This document shows, piece after piece, positions 21,161-33,139 of a DNA stretch of 64,000 nucleotides; the stretch's first letter is position 1, and every line of letters begins with the position of its first letter. The notes beneath the pieces are model-generated. The model saw only the letters and a list, made by a program, of their open reading frames with translations. It had not been told where the DNA came from and searched no databases. Origin of the DNA: Prosopocoilus inquinatus (Eukaryota > Arthropoda > Insecta > Coleoptera > Lucanidae); assembly GCA_036172665.1 (NCBI GenBank), contig CM069875.1, positions 10,248,001 to 10,312,000 on the forward strand. Reading direction: 5' to 3'. Both the position numbers and the translations under genes were made by a program.

Positions 21161-22600
21161 CTACACAATGCTTACTTAAAAGTTCCACCATCTACATAGA
21201 TTTGTAAGAAATCATAATTATTCGAAAGCCATTGTGAATGTCCGTCGTATACAGTTAGATGACACGTTCCAGAAACGTACATCATAAAGTCCATATTAAA
21301 AATGCTTTAGAACGTAAATTACGTAACAAAACCAACAAACATAAACGCGAACATCTCGTTAAACTCAAACATTTAAAAAAAGTTCATACCAACTTAAGGA
21401 ATCGCAAAATTTATGTACATATCTACGAAGTTAACATTTTATCAAAGTCATTATTTCTGTATCTTAGTATAAAAGGTTACTACTATACTTTCTGTACATG
21501 AATCATCGGTATCTATTTCTTCAATAACTCCTTTACTATTGATTATAAAATAAAATGTCTTGTATAAAAGTTATCGCTTATGCCCTACAATGGGTTCGAT
21601 ATTAGTAATTTATCTTTACACATGCAGCATGTTTCATAAGTGAATCATCCACCAAACTTATAATACTTTTTAAATGAAATGTACAAATTTTTTATTGCAC
21701 ATTTTGATAAATTTCTTAAAAGCAAACGTTTAGATTCAACCACTATAGTCCTGAAGCGAAGCCTTCGCAAATCTACAACACTTCAATTGGATTAAAAAGC
21801 TGGAAGAAGTATTTTATTCATAGTCAGTGGTCAAAAAGATTATTTTAATCTACCAATTATAAATCTCGTAAAGAATAATCTCTGTGAGCATTAGTAAGTT
21901 TTTATGTCCGTTTGCACATTTATTAAACATTGCAGGTTTCTTCGTTTAATGTATGCGTTCGTGACTGTCGAAAGCTGGAAGACGATTCTACCTCCTTTCT
22001 CCCATCTATCAATCATTGCCACTTCAACAGACGTAGGTGTGTACGAAACTGGTCTTTTCATTGTATGCAATTACAATAATTATTTATTGTAATCGCATTG
22101 ATGAACTAATATTGAGTTACCAAGTTGTTTCATTATAGCCCATTCTTTCATCAAGACCCTTTTTAGTCTATTGTTGTAAAATTCCAGGAAACTGTATTGA
22201 AACTTTTGATTATAACCAAATTCCGCACCAAGCAAACACATCAATTTCAAATAATGTGTATATTAGACATTTTCGTTTTTATTACTTATTGTATTGTATT
22301 TTACGTCTCATATAAACACACAGATTAATCGTTCCACGCGGCAGTTAATATTTCAGGAAATGTAATCAACAGAAGAAATTGGAATTTACTTCAAATTAAG
22401 TTCTAAATATTCTAAGAATTTATTCCTAAAAATTAAGAGCCGAACTCATAAATGTTCATTACACTTTAATCATGTTAAAATAAATGTTGCTATACTTTCA
22501 ACATGTTACGTAACTGAAGCAACGTTAAATTTAACAGCTGATTAAGGATAACGAACGGTTATGAATTCGGACCTAAGTTTAATCCATCTCGACTTTAAGG
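21161..22600. other. No recognisable gene
   Basis: Frames at 21259-21501 (lysine/histidine rich) and 21904-22092 have no family motif, signal or splice context I can defend. Confidence 0.45.
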
Positions 22601-22811
22601 TGGGCGTCACGCTAAGCTCATCCGGACGGATATCAACGATCATCAAAATTTTTTACAAAATTATGTAAAAGATGTAAAGTTAAATGACGAACTGGGTTGT
22701 ATCTGGTCAATCGTAATCAGTGAGCCAAAAAGTATTAAAGTTTACATCTTTTACATAATCTTGTGATGAAATTGTGATCGACCGTTGATGCTCGTCCGAG
22801 TGCGCTTAGAA
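22601..22811. mobile_element. About 210-bp MITE (family 2, copy A)
   Basis: The left end GGGCGTCACGCTAAGCTCAT pairs with the right end GTGCGCTTAG; inner arms carry TACATCTTTTACATAATCTT and its complement. Directly abuts copy B, which begins GGGCATCACACTAAGCG. Confidence 0.65.
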
Positions 22812-23256
22812 GGGCATCACACTAAGCGACCCCGAACGGGTACCGTCGAACGGTAAAAATTTCATTACACGATTGTAAAAAAGATTTAGTGGGTTTCACA
22901 AAAAAAAATGTTAATCAGCGATTAATTTAACTCTCTGATTAAGGAACGTCATTAGACGAAGTTAACAATAGATTTGAAACTAGCAATTACATTGTTTCAC
23001 CCAATCAATCACAGGCTTTTATCACGCAGTTAAATTAATCAGTCATTAAATAATGTTTGTGAAACTGGGGGTTAAAGTTTAAAAAAAAATTAGGCATAAA
23101 TTCTTTACGAGTGATTACGACTGACCGGATACAACCAGTTGTAATCAATCATTTCTATGCCTAGAAATATTTAAAACTTTATCTTTTACACAATCGTGTA
23201 ATGAAATTTTGACCGTTCGACAGTACCCGTCCGAGGTCTCGCTTAGTGTGACGCCC
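22812..23256. mobile_element. MITE (family 2, copy B) carrying a nested MITE
   Basis: GGGCATCACACTAAGCG at the left and CGCTTAGTGTGACGCCC at the right; the arms continue through CGAACGG and TTTCATTACACGATTG. Without the inner insertion it would be about 260 bp, similar to copy A. Confidence 0.8.
22889..23071. mobile_element. 183-bp MITE nested in family 2 copy B
   Basis: Ends GTGGGTTTCACAAA and TTTGTGAAACTGGGGG, flanked by TTA at 22886-22888 and 23072-23074. Interior inverted blocks around TTAATCAGCGATTAATTTAA. PIF/Harbinger-like target length. Confidence 0.7.
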
Positions 23257-24296
23257 GTTTAATTCTCACAACATCGATTGAAATCAATGTTTTTGTTCCA
23301 TACGATTTATGAATTCGAAAATTAATAGATGCCAGATGCGATCGTCTACGTCTATATTAAAACGTGCTCTGCATTAGGAAGAGAGATGCCTTCGGCTATT
23401 TGTCACAAACAGTTGATGAGGTCGAGAGGAAGAGTTAAGTAGTAAAAACGAAGCGACTTTTTTCTTCGTCTCGTCTTTCCTTGGCTAAAGAGCCAAATGC
23501 ATTCACACAAAGCGATACTACCTAAAAGACGGCTGGGATAAAATGGGCTCAAGGTCTACAACCTAGACCAGACACTAATTTGGCTTTCAAATTTTCACAG
23601 AACAGCAAATATATTGATCCAGCACAATCAACTATATGTGTTTACAGAATTTCCTAGGAAAGTCACGAACGCTGAAGTCACTAACCCTATTGTCTGGGCA
23701 CGTCATGTGTTTGAAAGATAACATCGAGGTGAAAGTAATCAAGTTTAATTTCAAATAAGCCAGACATCAATCTACTTTTTCTAGTATACGATGCAAATTA
23801 ACAAAATACAATGTACCTCTCGCTATGGAGAGAAATTGTATGCCTGCTAGTACTTCTCACATTAATTAGAACAGTGATATTTCCGATTAGTTTTCAAAAT
23901 TAAATGCGCTTTAAATATACAGTACTCAATAGTTTTGAGAAAGTCCAATTTTAAACAATTGCACGCACATTAAACTTTGAGAAAATGAATTAACAAAAAA
24001 GGTAGAAAATAATAATAGATAGAAATAAGAAACTCTAACGTGAGAACAATTATTTATTATTAGTTTGCAGTCTGGATTGAAAACTTTTTGATAAAATCAA
24101 TTTAATTTTTATATAAAGGTTTCCGTATATGTATTTAAATCTGCAGTTTATTATCACGAATCGCAGATAATTAATTAAGCCAACCGATAAAAGGTAAGTG
24201 GGTCAAACTTTTTAGACTTTTAGGTTACGGTGATAAATCTAATCAAAACATTGACAGGAAATTGCTTGTTATAGTTATTTTCAGTATAACATATTA
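23257..24296. other. No recognisable feature
   Basis: AT-rich; no open frames or repeats noted. Confidence 0.5.
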
Positions 24297-24629
24297 CACT
24301 TAGGTCGAGTTGCTTAGTATCCGATTAAACCAGCAATTTATTAACTGCTGGTTAAATATCAAACCACAGTTTTCTTTCGTAGCTAAACTACGCCTTACAT
24401 TTTAATTTACAATTAAAGTACGTTTTACATCTTAGTCACTGAGGGCCGGTTGCTCAGTCGCAGTTTAACGTTAATCTTCAGTTCTTCTGTTCCTATGTAA
24501 AAGAAAATTGAAGATTAAAGTTACACTGTGACTGAGAAACCGGGCCTGACTGACCAACCAAAAAAAGAATAAACTCTAGTTAACGTTAAACGTAGTTTAA
24601 AATTTCAGTGAGCAACTCAGCCTAAGTGT
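24297..24629. mobile_element. Foldback element with a nested foldback
   Basis: ACACTTAGGTCGAGTTGCT at the left is inverted near 24610-24629 (GAGCAACTCAGCCTAAGTGT). A second hairpin at 24443-24546 lies within it. Confidence 0.6.
24443..24546. mobile_element. About 104-bp hairpin MITE nested in 24297-24629
   Basis: GGGCCGGTTGCTCAGTCGCA and its inverted partner TGTGACTGAGAAACCGGGCC; the arms include TTAATCTTC / GAAGATTAA. Almost entirely palindromic. Confidence 0.7.
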
Positions 24630-24987
24630 TTTGAGGCTGTTTGACCAATCACAAAATAAATAATTAAATATCCGAAATTTTGCAGTATTCAACAATAATA
24701 AATTGCTTATTTTTTCAAACTTTTAGAAATAAGGTCACAAAATGGAAAACAAATTTGAAACTTTCGGACTAAAATAGCTGAAATCAAATGTGATATGCGA
24801 TACACGCTAGTCTCTGCCTTCTGTTAAACTGTTTCTTCTAAATAGATACATGCACTAATGCTCATAAGTATCTGGGCATCCACAATTGTAGTGGAATTAA
24901 AAATACATCAACAATTTGAGAGTATTGGCAGTCTAGACTTAAGAGAAAATTATTTAATTTACCAAATTTAAGCTTTGGATTAATCTA

Positions 24988-25156
24988 CCAGGTGTCTTAC
25001 GAAAAACGCACCACGCTTCGGAAAAATTTCAAATTGAAAAAAATTGAAATGTTACTATTTTGTAATATTTGTAAACTAGTGTTACGTAGTTTTTGAATTA
25101 CTAAAATCGGATTATTAATAGAATTATAGAGCGGTATGTTTTTCGTAAGAATCTGG
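24988..25156. mobile_element. 169-bp MITE with TA target
   Basis: CCAGGTGTCTTACGAAAAAC and its complement GTTTTTCGTAAGAATCTGG at the two ends, TA at 24986-24987 and 25157-25158. Non-coding Tc1/mariner-type derivative lying just left of the larger element at 25175. Confidence 0.75.
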
Positions 25157-25174
25157 TATAGACAGAAGCGGCTA

Positions 25175-27662
25175 AGTTTGCAGTGACGTTACGAACGTGA
25201 ATGCCTAGTACGTTTATAGTAGTTCTGAAGCGACATAATTATTTGAATTTTATACATATTTATTTTTTTATTAATTATCTATGCAAATACACTTAATTAA
25301 TGTTATAATGAGGTGAAATATAAACTTTGAGTAAATGTATGCATGTTCCAAATTAGTCTAGGTAATTTATGTTGGGTAAATCTTTGTGCAATCATAAAGT
25401 TCTGGTTATATCAAATTATTAAATGTAAATAACCTGAAGTTTTATTGTTTTACATTTTCTTTTAACTCTATTAAGTCTAAAAACTGCAGTCGTAGAAAAA
25501 AATTTCAAGAATTTAAATTTATTTTTTTTTTTCATAGTGAATAAAATTTTGAAACAGTTTGGAGTTCATTGGCTTTTTATGATATATTTATTGTCATCAA
25601 AAAGTACACGATATGTTCAAATATAAAAGAACAAAGCTTTTATTTGTAAACAAAAGGAAATATACAAAAATTAGTAGCTATTATAATATAATATGGAATC
25701 TGAAGTGCTTCGATATAATACATTTAAGAAAAGATTTACAGATACAAAGAAAGTAAACGTTGCATATTTAATCACTCTCACTCTCTTCGCTACTAGTGCT
25801 GGAATCATTATTTACCGATATAATTAACGGATGAACGTCTTCGGTGTCAAATACTACTTCTCTGTCCCACCATTTTTTAATGACATTATCAGTATGAGTG
25901 ATAGTATTCGCCCACATTTCTGGAGTCACATGGTTCAATGCCTCCTTCCACATATCCACAGCTTTTACCTGACCATATCCATCTCGTCCAACATGTCTGT
26001 TGTAATAAGTTTTACAAATACCCCAAATGTTTTCTATAGGGTTAAATATGCAGTGATATGGTGGCAATCTTAGTACACGATGTCCATATTCTAAAGCTAA
26101 TTTGTCAACTTTGTATGTTTTCGCAGGCTTATTGCTAAAACAAGACCATCACTAATGTTACTGAATAATTTGTAATAATTGCCAATTACCGTGACACTAA
26201 TTCCAACAGTTCCAGTTTTAGCAAACAATCGTTTACTTGAACGTTGTGCTGCTGAAGCCATTCCTTTATTCTTGCCTTTGACCAAGAACTATTAGGACTT
26301 TTGTCACATAAACTGCTGTGATAACTGGCATTGTCCATAATTATCAAAGAAGGTTCTTCTAAATTTTTTAGTAACTGGTTTTCAAACCATTTTAAGAAGT
26401 TATTTTCATTCATTTCTCCATGGTAATCAGGGTTCTTTGAATTTGACGAAAATACTAATGAAGCTCCTTCAATAAAACCGTTAATGTTGCCTGCATGTAG
26501 TACAATAAATCTGAAAACAATAAATGATTCATGCAAATACAGGAAATTTAATATCGATTAACTAACCTTTTGCCATCACATTTCATTCTTTTTACACTCT
26601 TATGGCTGTCATCTTGCCAAGACCGTGTCACTGTACCATTCTCAAAAATCCATGTTTGATCTACATATACTGGTTGTCAGGATTTTCCAGAGTTTAAATT
26701 CTGTACATATGATTTTAAAAAATCGATTCTTGCTGAAGCAACATGTTGAAGCTCCATTAAGGCTCGGCGAGAATCATCTTTCTTGTATTTAAATCCAATC
26801 TTTTTCAAGATTCTACCTAATGAATCTACTGATCCATTAAAAATTTGCCGTTCCTTCAGATACAACAAAAGTGAATGACGTGTAACGTGTTGCTCTGCAA
26901 ATAAATATAACGAAACATTTTTATACTTGCACTGAACACAAAAGCTTACTTGATCTGTACATATCATAAATTCCATCTCGTATTGCCCCCTGTTCTGCTT
27001 CACTAATGTCGCAAATAGCTTTTGTACGTGAACGTTTTTTAGGAGGGCTTTGTAAAGGTATATTCTCTTTCACGGCTTTCGATATGGAATGTACTGTTCG
27101 TAGACTGAGATTCAATGCATCAGCAACTCTCTGTCAATAAGATTAGCATTAATAATACGCAATAAAATAACAGATGTACACAAACCTCACAAACACTACC
27201 TACGGTCAATAAAGGTCCACCGTTAACCTTTTCTCTCTCAAAATATTTAATCAAAGAGGCAACCAATTCCTTGGATTGGCTATGCATTGGTTTTGGCATT
27301 TTAGTCCTAAGAAGAACTGACACGAAACAATAAGAAAACGAATATAATTTAAGAAACTTGTGCGCTCAAATAGTTGCTCAAATACCATAACCACAATTGT
27401 CAAAATCACGAAGTCGCACGAACGGCCGATATGTAAACGTATAATCAGGATTCCAACCCTCAAACATAATATTACATTCGTTTTTATTTATTTATTTCAT
27501 TGTTACTTAAATAAGAATAAATTGCTGCAGTAAATGTCAAACTTATTTACCAACGCTATACAAATGCATTAAATTCTGTATGTTAAATGCTCAAATAATT
27601 TATTGTATTTTGCTTTCATTGAATTGGTACGAAATACGTCACTAACTACGTAACTGCAAACT
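25175..27662 (-). mobile_element. 2.49-kb Tc1/mariner-superfamily transposon with an intron-containing transposase
   Basis: AGTTTGCAGTGACGT at the left and its counterpart (complement AGTTTGCAGTTACGT) at the right, with TA at 25173-25174 and 27663-27664. The only gene is the minus-strand transposase at 25768-27299. The short TIR and TA duplication make it a transposon rather than a host gene, despite four introns. Confidence 0.8.
25768..27299 (-). pseudogene. Five-exon DDE transposase (about DD81E), one in-frame stop
   Basis: Exons on the minus strand: 27299-27186, 27130-26950, 26894-26567, 26510-26190, 26134-25768; 1311 nt, 437 codons. Introns of 55, 55, 56 and 55 bp begin GTTTGT, GTAAGC, GTTAGT and GTAATT and end in CAG or TAG; every junction keeps the frame. 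Start chosen at MPKPMHSQSKELV; MSVLLRTK lies eight codons upstream. The N-terminus has a helix-turn-helix (RVADALNLSLRTVHSISKAV), then a winged part (SLGRILKKIGFKYKKDD). Catalytic residues: VDQTWIF (D), IIMDNASYH (D), FNPIENIWG (E). I count 81 residues between the last two, far above Tc1 (34) and close to the DD82E spacing reported for the Sailor group. The tail is acidic and serine rich. Only lesion seen: TGA at 26677-26679 just before QPVYVDQTWIF. Confidence 0.82.
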
Positions 27663-27664
27663 TA

Positions 27665-28024
27665 GCTGCGTTTCTCTATATTACCTGTAATGACCTCAAT
27701 TTGACATGATAAGGCGAGGATCTGGGGAGGCCATTTTATAGTTTTTATAATTATGAGTTTTGGACTATTGGAGATAGTAAAGTGACAACTATTCAATAAT
27801 ATTCATTTCCTTAGATCTAAGCATAAATTACATACAAATACTTATGGGCGGTAGTTTACGATAAATAGTGAAACACTCATTTGAAATCTAGTTTAGTTCT
27901 AAAGGAGCATACAGCCTTAAGGAATTAATTCTTTCAAGCAAAGCTTACAAACAAAACTTAAAAGATTTTTTTAAATAAAATAACTCTGAGACTTATGATA
28001 TAAAGTTGCTAACAACAGCAACAG
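27665..28024. other. No recognisable feature
   Basis: Spacer between two DNA transposons. Confidence 0.5.
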
Positions 28025-29350
28025 CTTCTGGACATAATTAACGCAACAATTTATTGAACGTATTCAATTTCAGTACAGATATTAAAATAAAACAAAACCT
28101 ATGCTAAAATTCATAAATTAGATTAGTGTTATAACATAACGTCAATTCCAAATATGTTTGACTTCAAATCTTTATTTTTTGACTTCTAGTTTCTTCTGCT
28201 TCAAAACGCTCAAATAGTAAGAAAGGAAAAATTCGTAAAAACTGAAATTTGAGTATTCAACGCGACGTTAATACCTTGTATACCCTCCTTTGCTCCTAAT
28301 TACTGCCTCCATACGCCCTGGTATGCCCTAGATTAAATTTCCAATCAAACCCTGATGAACATTCTCCCATCTTTTAAGCGTTACATTTACTACTTGGTCA
28401 GTAGTAATAAGTGACTTCGGACCTTTCTTTTTAAATGTTCAATGGGATTTAAATTCGGACTGTTTGCTGGGCATCAACGGAATATTAACAGCATTCAAGT
28501 ATTGACGAACCTATATAGCTACGTGAAGTCGAGCATTATCTTGCATAAACAGAAAATCAGGTCCAATAAAGGTAGCAAATAGCTTTACATTATCAACTAC
28601 AATGTGTTCCAATTCTATCTGCGTTCATAGACCTCACACGTCAAGGTATTAACTTTAGGGGACTGTTGAAGCCAATCCCACTCCAGAACATTACCGAGCC
28701 GCCACTTTTTGGGAGACATCGCAATTTCAAAAGTTTTCTCCATATCTTCGTCAGATACGGTCGTGTCCAACATTAGATTTTAGGCTTACTCTAGTTTCTT
28801 CGGTGAATAAAGCCTTCTTCCAATCATCAATAGTACAATATTGGTGATTTAGGGCAAATTGCAGCCTTCGAACTTTGTATTCCGTAGTTAGGAATTATTT
28901 TTTTTTGCCGGCCTTCTGCTAGTCAATTCAGCTTCCTTCAAACGTCTTCTGACAGTTCGAGACGATATTACAACATTGGGAACAGTTCTAAGCTCATTTT
29001 GTGGCTCAGTGCTAGTGTTTTTCCTGTTTCTCAGAGCGCAATGCCTAATAAACCGATCACTCCTTGGAATTATACACCGTTTTCGTCTTCGTGAGTGAAA
29101 TTCAGTCTCGTTTAAGCAGCTTATTATGCGATTATTATCAGCCGATTAGCAACCTGACGCATATCCTCACCCAAAAGAGTTACCGCTTGTACCGTTTTCA
29201 AGTTAAGAATCACATAAAATGAAAATTGCAATCGTGATGAAAACGAGAACGGAGGTCCACAGTTTACTTCTAAAAAAATAGTACGTCAAAAATCATTCTA
29301 ATCTACGAGTTATTAAAAAAAATAAGTAGTGCATTAATTTTGTCCAGAAG
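28025..29350 (-). pseudogene. Decayed Tc1-like transposon
   Basis: CTTCTGGACATAATTAA at the left and its inverted partner at 29334-29350 (TTAATTTTGTCCAGAAG) mark the ends, a common Tc1-type terminus. The minus strand between about 29130 and 28255 is a ruined Tc1/Tc3 transposase: KALFTEETRVSL-like (first D region), NARLHVARYIRQYLNA-like near 28540, and a C-terminal run WENVHQGLIGNLI ending in RSKGGYTRY near 28270. Many stops and frameshifts; no open frame of useful length remains. Confidence 0.65.
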
Positions 29351-30471
29351 TTTAGTTTAGTTACAGGGAACTGAAAGTTTACAAAAGACGTTTACTTCCT
29401 TAACAAGTCTAGTCTAGTTTTTGACTAGTTTTAAACAAAGATTAAAGACATGTTTCTTAGATAATTGTGTCTATAACACGTGACGTAACCAGAGTACTCA
29501 GCTGTGTGTTGGTATGTGCAGCAACGCGATCGATATGTGAGAGCGATAGCTGAATGCAGGGAAGCAAAATATCAATGCGCGAGAGAGAACGTTGTTTAAT
29601 CCTTCAGCATAAGATAACATATACAGGTGCCCCAGAGCTCCGTAAATGTTCCATAACTTTTTTGCTCGATTTTTTTACGCACATTTTAAAAATATTTCCG
29701 TTTGAATACAGGCTGCCTAAGCATTATAAAAATACCAAAGCTATGTTTCTTTAAATTGAAACACCCCATTTGATTTCATTTTTGAATTCTACACCAAATT
29801 CTGCGTCATTTTTCCGTATGAGTCATCCTTCTTGATGTGAGGCAATTTTTTCTTGAAAATTCCCACTGCAAGGTTACATTCAAAAATTCGTAACTTCTAA
29901 ATCACTAAAGATAACGCAACCGATCTTTTTCTTTCAGTCAATGCCAAGGCTGTGGCCAATCTCTTGAGATATTGCCAAGTAGTGAAGGGATATACCAGGG
30001 CTTGCTACGATTTTATGAATATGAATAATTACAAATAACAAAAACTCTATTTTTTCAAGTAAAACATCCTGTTTATTTCCACATCATTCCATAACGTTTT
30101 TAACAAGCTCCGTTTTTCAGTCAAAACCACAGTTTAACTTTCAGTTTAGTTCCAAAAGGACATAATAGAAGTAAAATTAAAATTAAAAATCGAACCTAAT
30201 TTGCTAATAAATCCATACTTGGTACCTAAAAATTATTGCTATGGATCAAGTGACTTTGTAAAATCGGTACTCGGTAAACAGTTTTGTAACAACTTGCAAT
30301 CCGTATTAAGTGTGATATCGAGTTAATATGCATCTCCCTTTAATTGGCGGTCAGCAATCGACTTGAATTGCAATGAAATCGTGTTAAGTTCTCTTCAATT
30401 ATTGAAGACCACATCAATTGATATGCATGTCAATGTTACAGAATAGCCCTGAATATGTACATAATCGACCT
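29351..30471. other. No clear gene; possible decayed transposon flank
   Basis: TACAGGTGCCCCAGAGCTCC at about 29621 looks like a TACAGG-type transposon end, but no partner end was found. The 66-codon frame at 29554-29754 has no motif. Confidence 0.4.
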
Positions 30472-30602
30472 ACCGCACAACACTGAAAATATCTGCTTTT
30501 AAATGAACCCTTTTGACATGTTGACAATACAATTATAAATTATAAGCTTACACTGTTTGGTGTAAAGTTCATTTAAAAGCAAGTATTTTTGATGTTGCGC
30601 AA
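30472..30602. mobile_element. About 131-bp foldback
   Basis: Left arm with CTGCTTTTAAATGAAC, inverted at about 30567-30583 (GTTCATTTAAAAGCAAG); outer parts CCGCACAACACTGAAAATA and TATTTTTGATGTTGCGCAA also pair. Confidence 0.6.
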
Positions 30603-30979
30603 TATGACGACCACACCGTTTGTCCTAAAATAAAAATTATTTCAATTCAATTCAAGAATTTCGCCGTTAACTACCTGGCCACACGCACATAGTTCACTTT
30701 TCGTTTCTAGACAGACTCTTAAGCGCACAACATGAAAATTATTGCATTTTTTAAAAATCTTTATGTAATTAATTGTTAAAGTATCATAAATTTGAATTTA
30801 AATGACCAAAGCAACACTGACAAAACTGAAGCCTACGTTATTTTTTAGACGAGCATGTAGCATCACTTGTCAATTATCAACGCACATTGTCAAATCAGTT
30901 CAATGGGCGCCCTGCCTAACATGGTCCACTCTGAATGCCAAAAGATCGTGAACTGAAAATATTTTTCGGTCTCAGTGAA

Positions 30980-31102
30980 TAATGCACAATTTCTAGAAAC
31001 TTTTATCGTTAGATAAAGTAAATATTGCTATGGTTACCCATGTTAGAACTACAGGAATTTATAACTGATCTAATGATAAAAGTTTCTAGAAACCGGGCAT
31101 AA
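30980..31102. repeat. About 120-bp imperfect hairpin
   Basis: TTTCTAGAAACTTTTATCG (about 30990) pairs with TGATAAAAGTTTCTAGAAA (about 31075). Possibly a small MITE; ends not fixed. Confidence 0.5.
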
Positions 31103-31110
31103 GTGGCTAA

Positions 31111-31238
31111 GGTCCAGTTTTACAATTGCAGCTCAACTTTGAGCTGAGGTTTAAACCCTTAGCAACGATTATTTCAACAATTGTTGTGAAGGATTTAAGC
31201 TTCGGTTCAAAGTTAAACCGTCACTGTAAAACTAGGCC
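31111..31238. mobile_element. 128-bp MITE (family 1, copy B), inverse of copy A
   Basis: Matches 1909-2036 in opposite orientation over its full length. Flanked by TAA (31108-31110) and TTA (31239-31241), so the duplication has one mismatch. Confidence 0.8.
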
Positions 31239-31241
31239 TTA

Positions 31242-32296
31242 GTTGAAATTTGTCCAAAATGAGTTAAGTGGTTGACGAAAAGCAGGGAGGTATTTTCTCC
31301 GTAGTGGATGTGTAGCCGAGTTAGGCAGTGACTTGAAAGAGATTTAATTGTGTTGTGTGTTGAAAGATTTATTATAAAAGTTCTATTTTACACAACTTTT
31401 CAGAGTCTTGCTCTAAAAAGCTTCAAAATTTAACTTAACCGGCACCACAGATATGTATATCCGTATTAGAAAAACACAAACAACTTTGCATATATGTCAT
31501 CTATTAGTTAACAAGTCGTCAAGCTTCAAAACATTCATAGTTTCTAGACTCCAAAATTTTGACGCTTTTTAGGACTAGGCCGTTATTTTTGCAACATCCG
31601 GTAATAAGACAGTTTTTCGTTGTTGCCTCAATTTGGACCAGGTTTAAGAACACAAATGTTTGCTGCAAGTATTTAAATTTTTTCCTTTTTTTGAATTCAT
31701 AAAATAAACAACGTCTGATATGGATTTTATCTAGAGACATCTTTGTGGCTTGCAAACAAAACGCAGACTAACTGTCGTTTCATACACTTTTTTGTATATT
31801 TAGTATGTATTTACAGCAAAATTTAGCAATATACAATGTGTTTTAACTTCACACAATAAATGCAAATAATGAATTTTTTTTTTGCATAACAAAATATTAA
31901 TAAATACTAGCGATATTTTTACATTATTTAAGAACAAATTGCAGATACTGAAAAGTGCTAATGCAATTGGGGGTAGAATAAAATTCCTGTTAAATGATAT
32001 GCCACTCAAGTCACCTTGCGATTTAAAATTTTGAAGTACAGTGAGCATAGTGCTACTTATCCAGCAGACGTTCTAAAATAATTATATCTCAAGAATTAGT
32101 ACTTTCATATACTTTGATTTTGTTTGTCTGATTTTTTGGTGGCGTTATGCGCATTACGAGCTTTAAATTTTTAAATGACATGTCATCTAAAAAAAAATAA
32201 TTCTACTTCCAATAACATATCAGCATCAGTTTATAGTTTCTCCAATAAGTTTTTAAATTAAACTTCTGTAAAATTTATTACTCCAATTATTTTGCT
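31242..32296. other. No recognisable gene
   Basis: Frames 31519-31755 and 31800-32048 (minus) show no motif. Confidence 0.45.
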
Positions 32297-32750
32297 ATAC
32301 ACAGGTGCATGATTATTTTTAATTTATGGAATGGATCTGTATCACATTTGTAGTTTTATTGTTTTATATTATTTTTAAAATCAAAATGATCTTTATTCAA
32401 TGTAGAAACTTCTTTCTAAGCTTCAAAAGCGAGACTTTTATCTTTAAAATTCTCTGTGGTTTTCTTCCGTCTTTCTTCGATTAAAGTAATTAATAATGAA
32501 TAATCAACTGTATCAACATTGAATTCATTTTTAACACACAAGCAATTTACTTGCGCTTTATAGCGCAATTAAAATAAAGGTACACGGCTAATATGCCGGT
32601 TCGTGGACACGTCTCACTACGAGACCGGCATACCATCCGGCTACAGTCTCTGCAGTTGGAATCCGGTGCTGCAAACGCCACCGTGTTTGGAAAATTTACC
32701 GTGCCGGCTCCTGGACAAGCCAGAATTGAATCTAGTGTATTACTATATTA
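32297..32750 (-). pseudogene. PIF/Harbinger-type remnant with MADF-like fragment (left copy)
   Basis: Inverted relative of 37020-37570. On the minus strand near 32500-32400 it encodes EFNVDTVDYSLLITLIEERR followed by ENFKDKSLAFEA and a stop, resembling the start of a MADF DNA-binding domain. The tryptophan region that normally follows EER is missing, and a TAG ends the fragment exactly as in the right copy. GC-richer hairpin-forming sequence with GCCGGCATAC-type blocks lies at 32590-32720. The next unit is the MITE at 32751. Confidence 0.55.
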
Positions 32751-33137
32751 ATGGCCAGTTGCACCGTACACTTAAGCCGAGCTTAACTTTAAGCATCGCT
32801 TAGAATGTGATGTATTGAATGTTGCGTAACCTCAAATGTCACATTATAAGCAGTACTTAAAGTTAAGCTTCAGGCATCTCTGTCTTAGTAATTACTAATT
32901 TATTGAGTATAAACAATTCACTTAATTTACCAGTTTCACTACTAAATATTTCATAATCAAACTGTTTTAAAATTTTGCAGAAAGATTTACACTTAACTTA
33001 CACTGAACACTTAAGCCGAGCTTAACTTTAAATACTGCTTATAATGTGATATTTGAGGTTACGCAACATTCAATAAATCACATTCTAAGCGATGCTTAAA
33101 GTTAAGCTCGGCTTAAGTGTTTGGCGCAACTGGCCAT
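32751..33137. mobile_element. 387-bp MITE with about 120-bp inverted arms
   Basis: ATGGCCAGTTGC and its complement at the ends, TA (within TTA) on both sides. The arms contain ACTTAAGCCGAGCTTAACTT, AGAATGTGAT and GAGGTTACGCAACATTCAAT in both orientations. It ends homology of the left MADF remnant, so it likely inserted there. Confidence 0.75.
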
Positions 33138-33139
33138 TA

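Noticed and set aside
21259..21501. Lysine-rich 80-codon frame resembling a nucleic-acid-binding protein
   Set aside because: Composition only; no family motif, splice context or conservation evidence.
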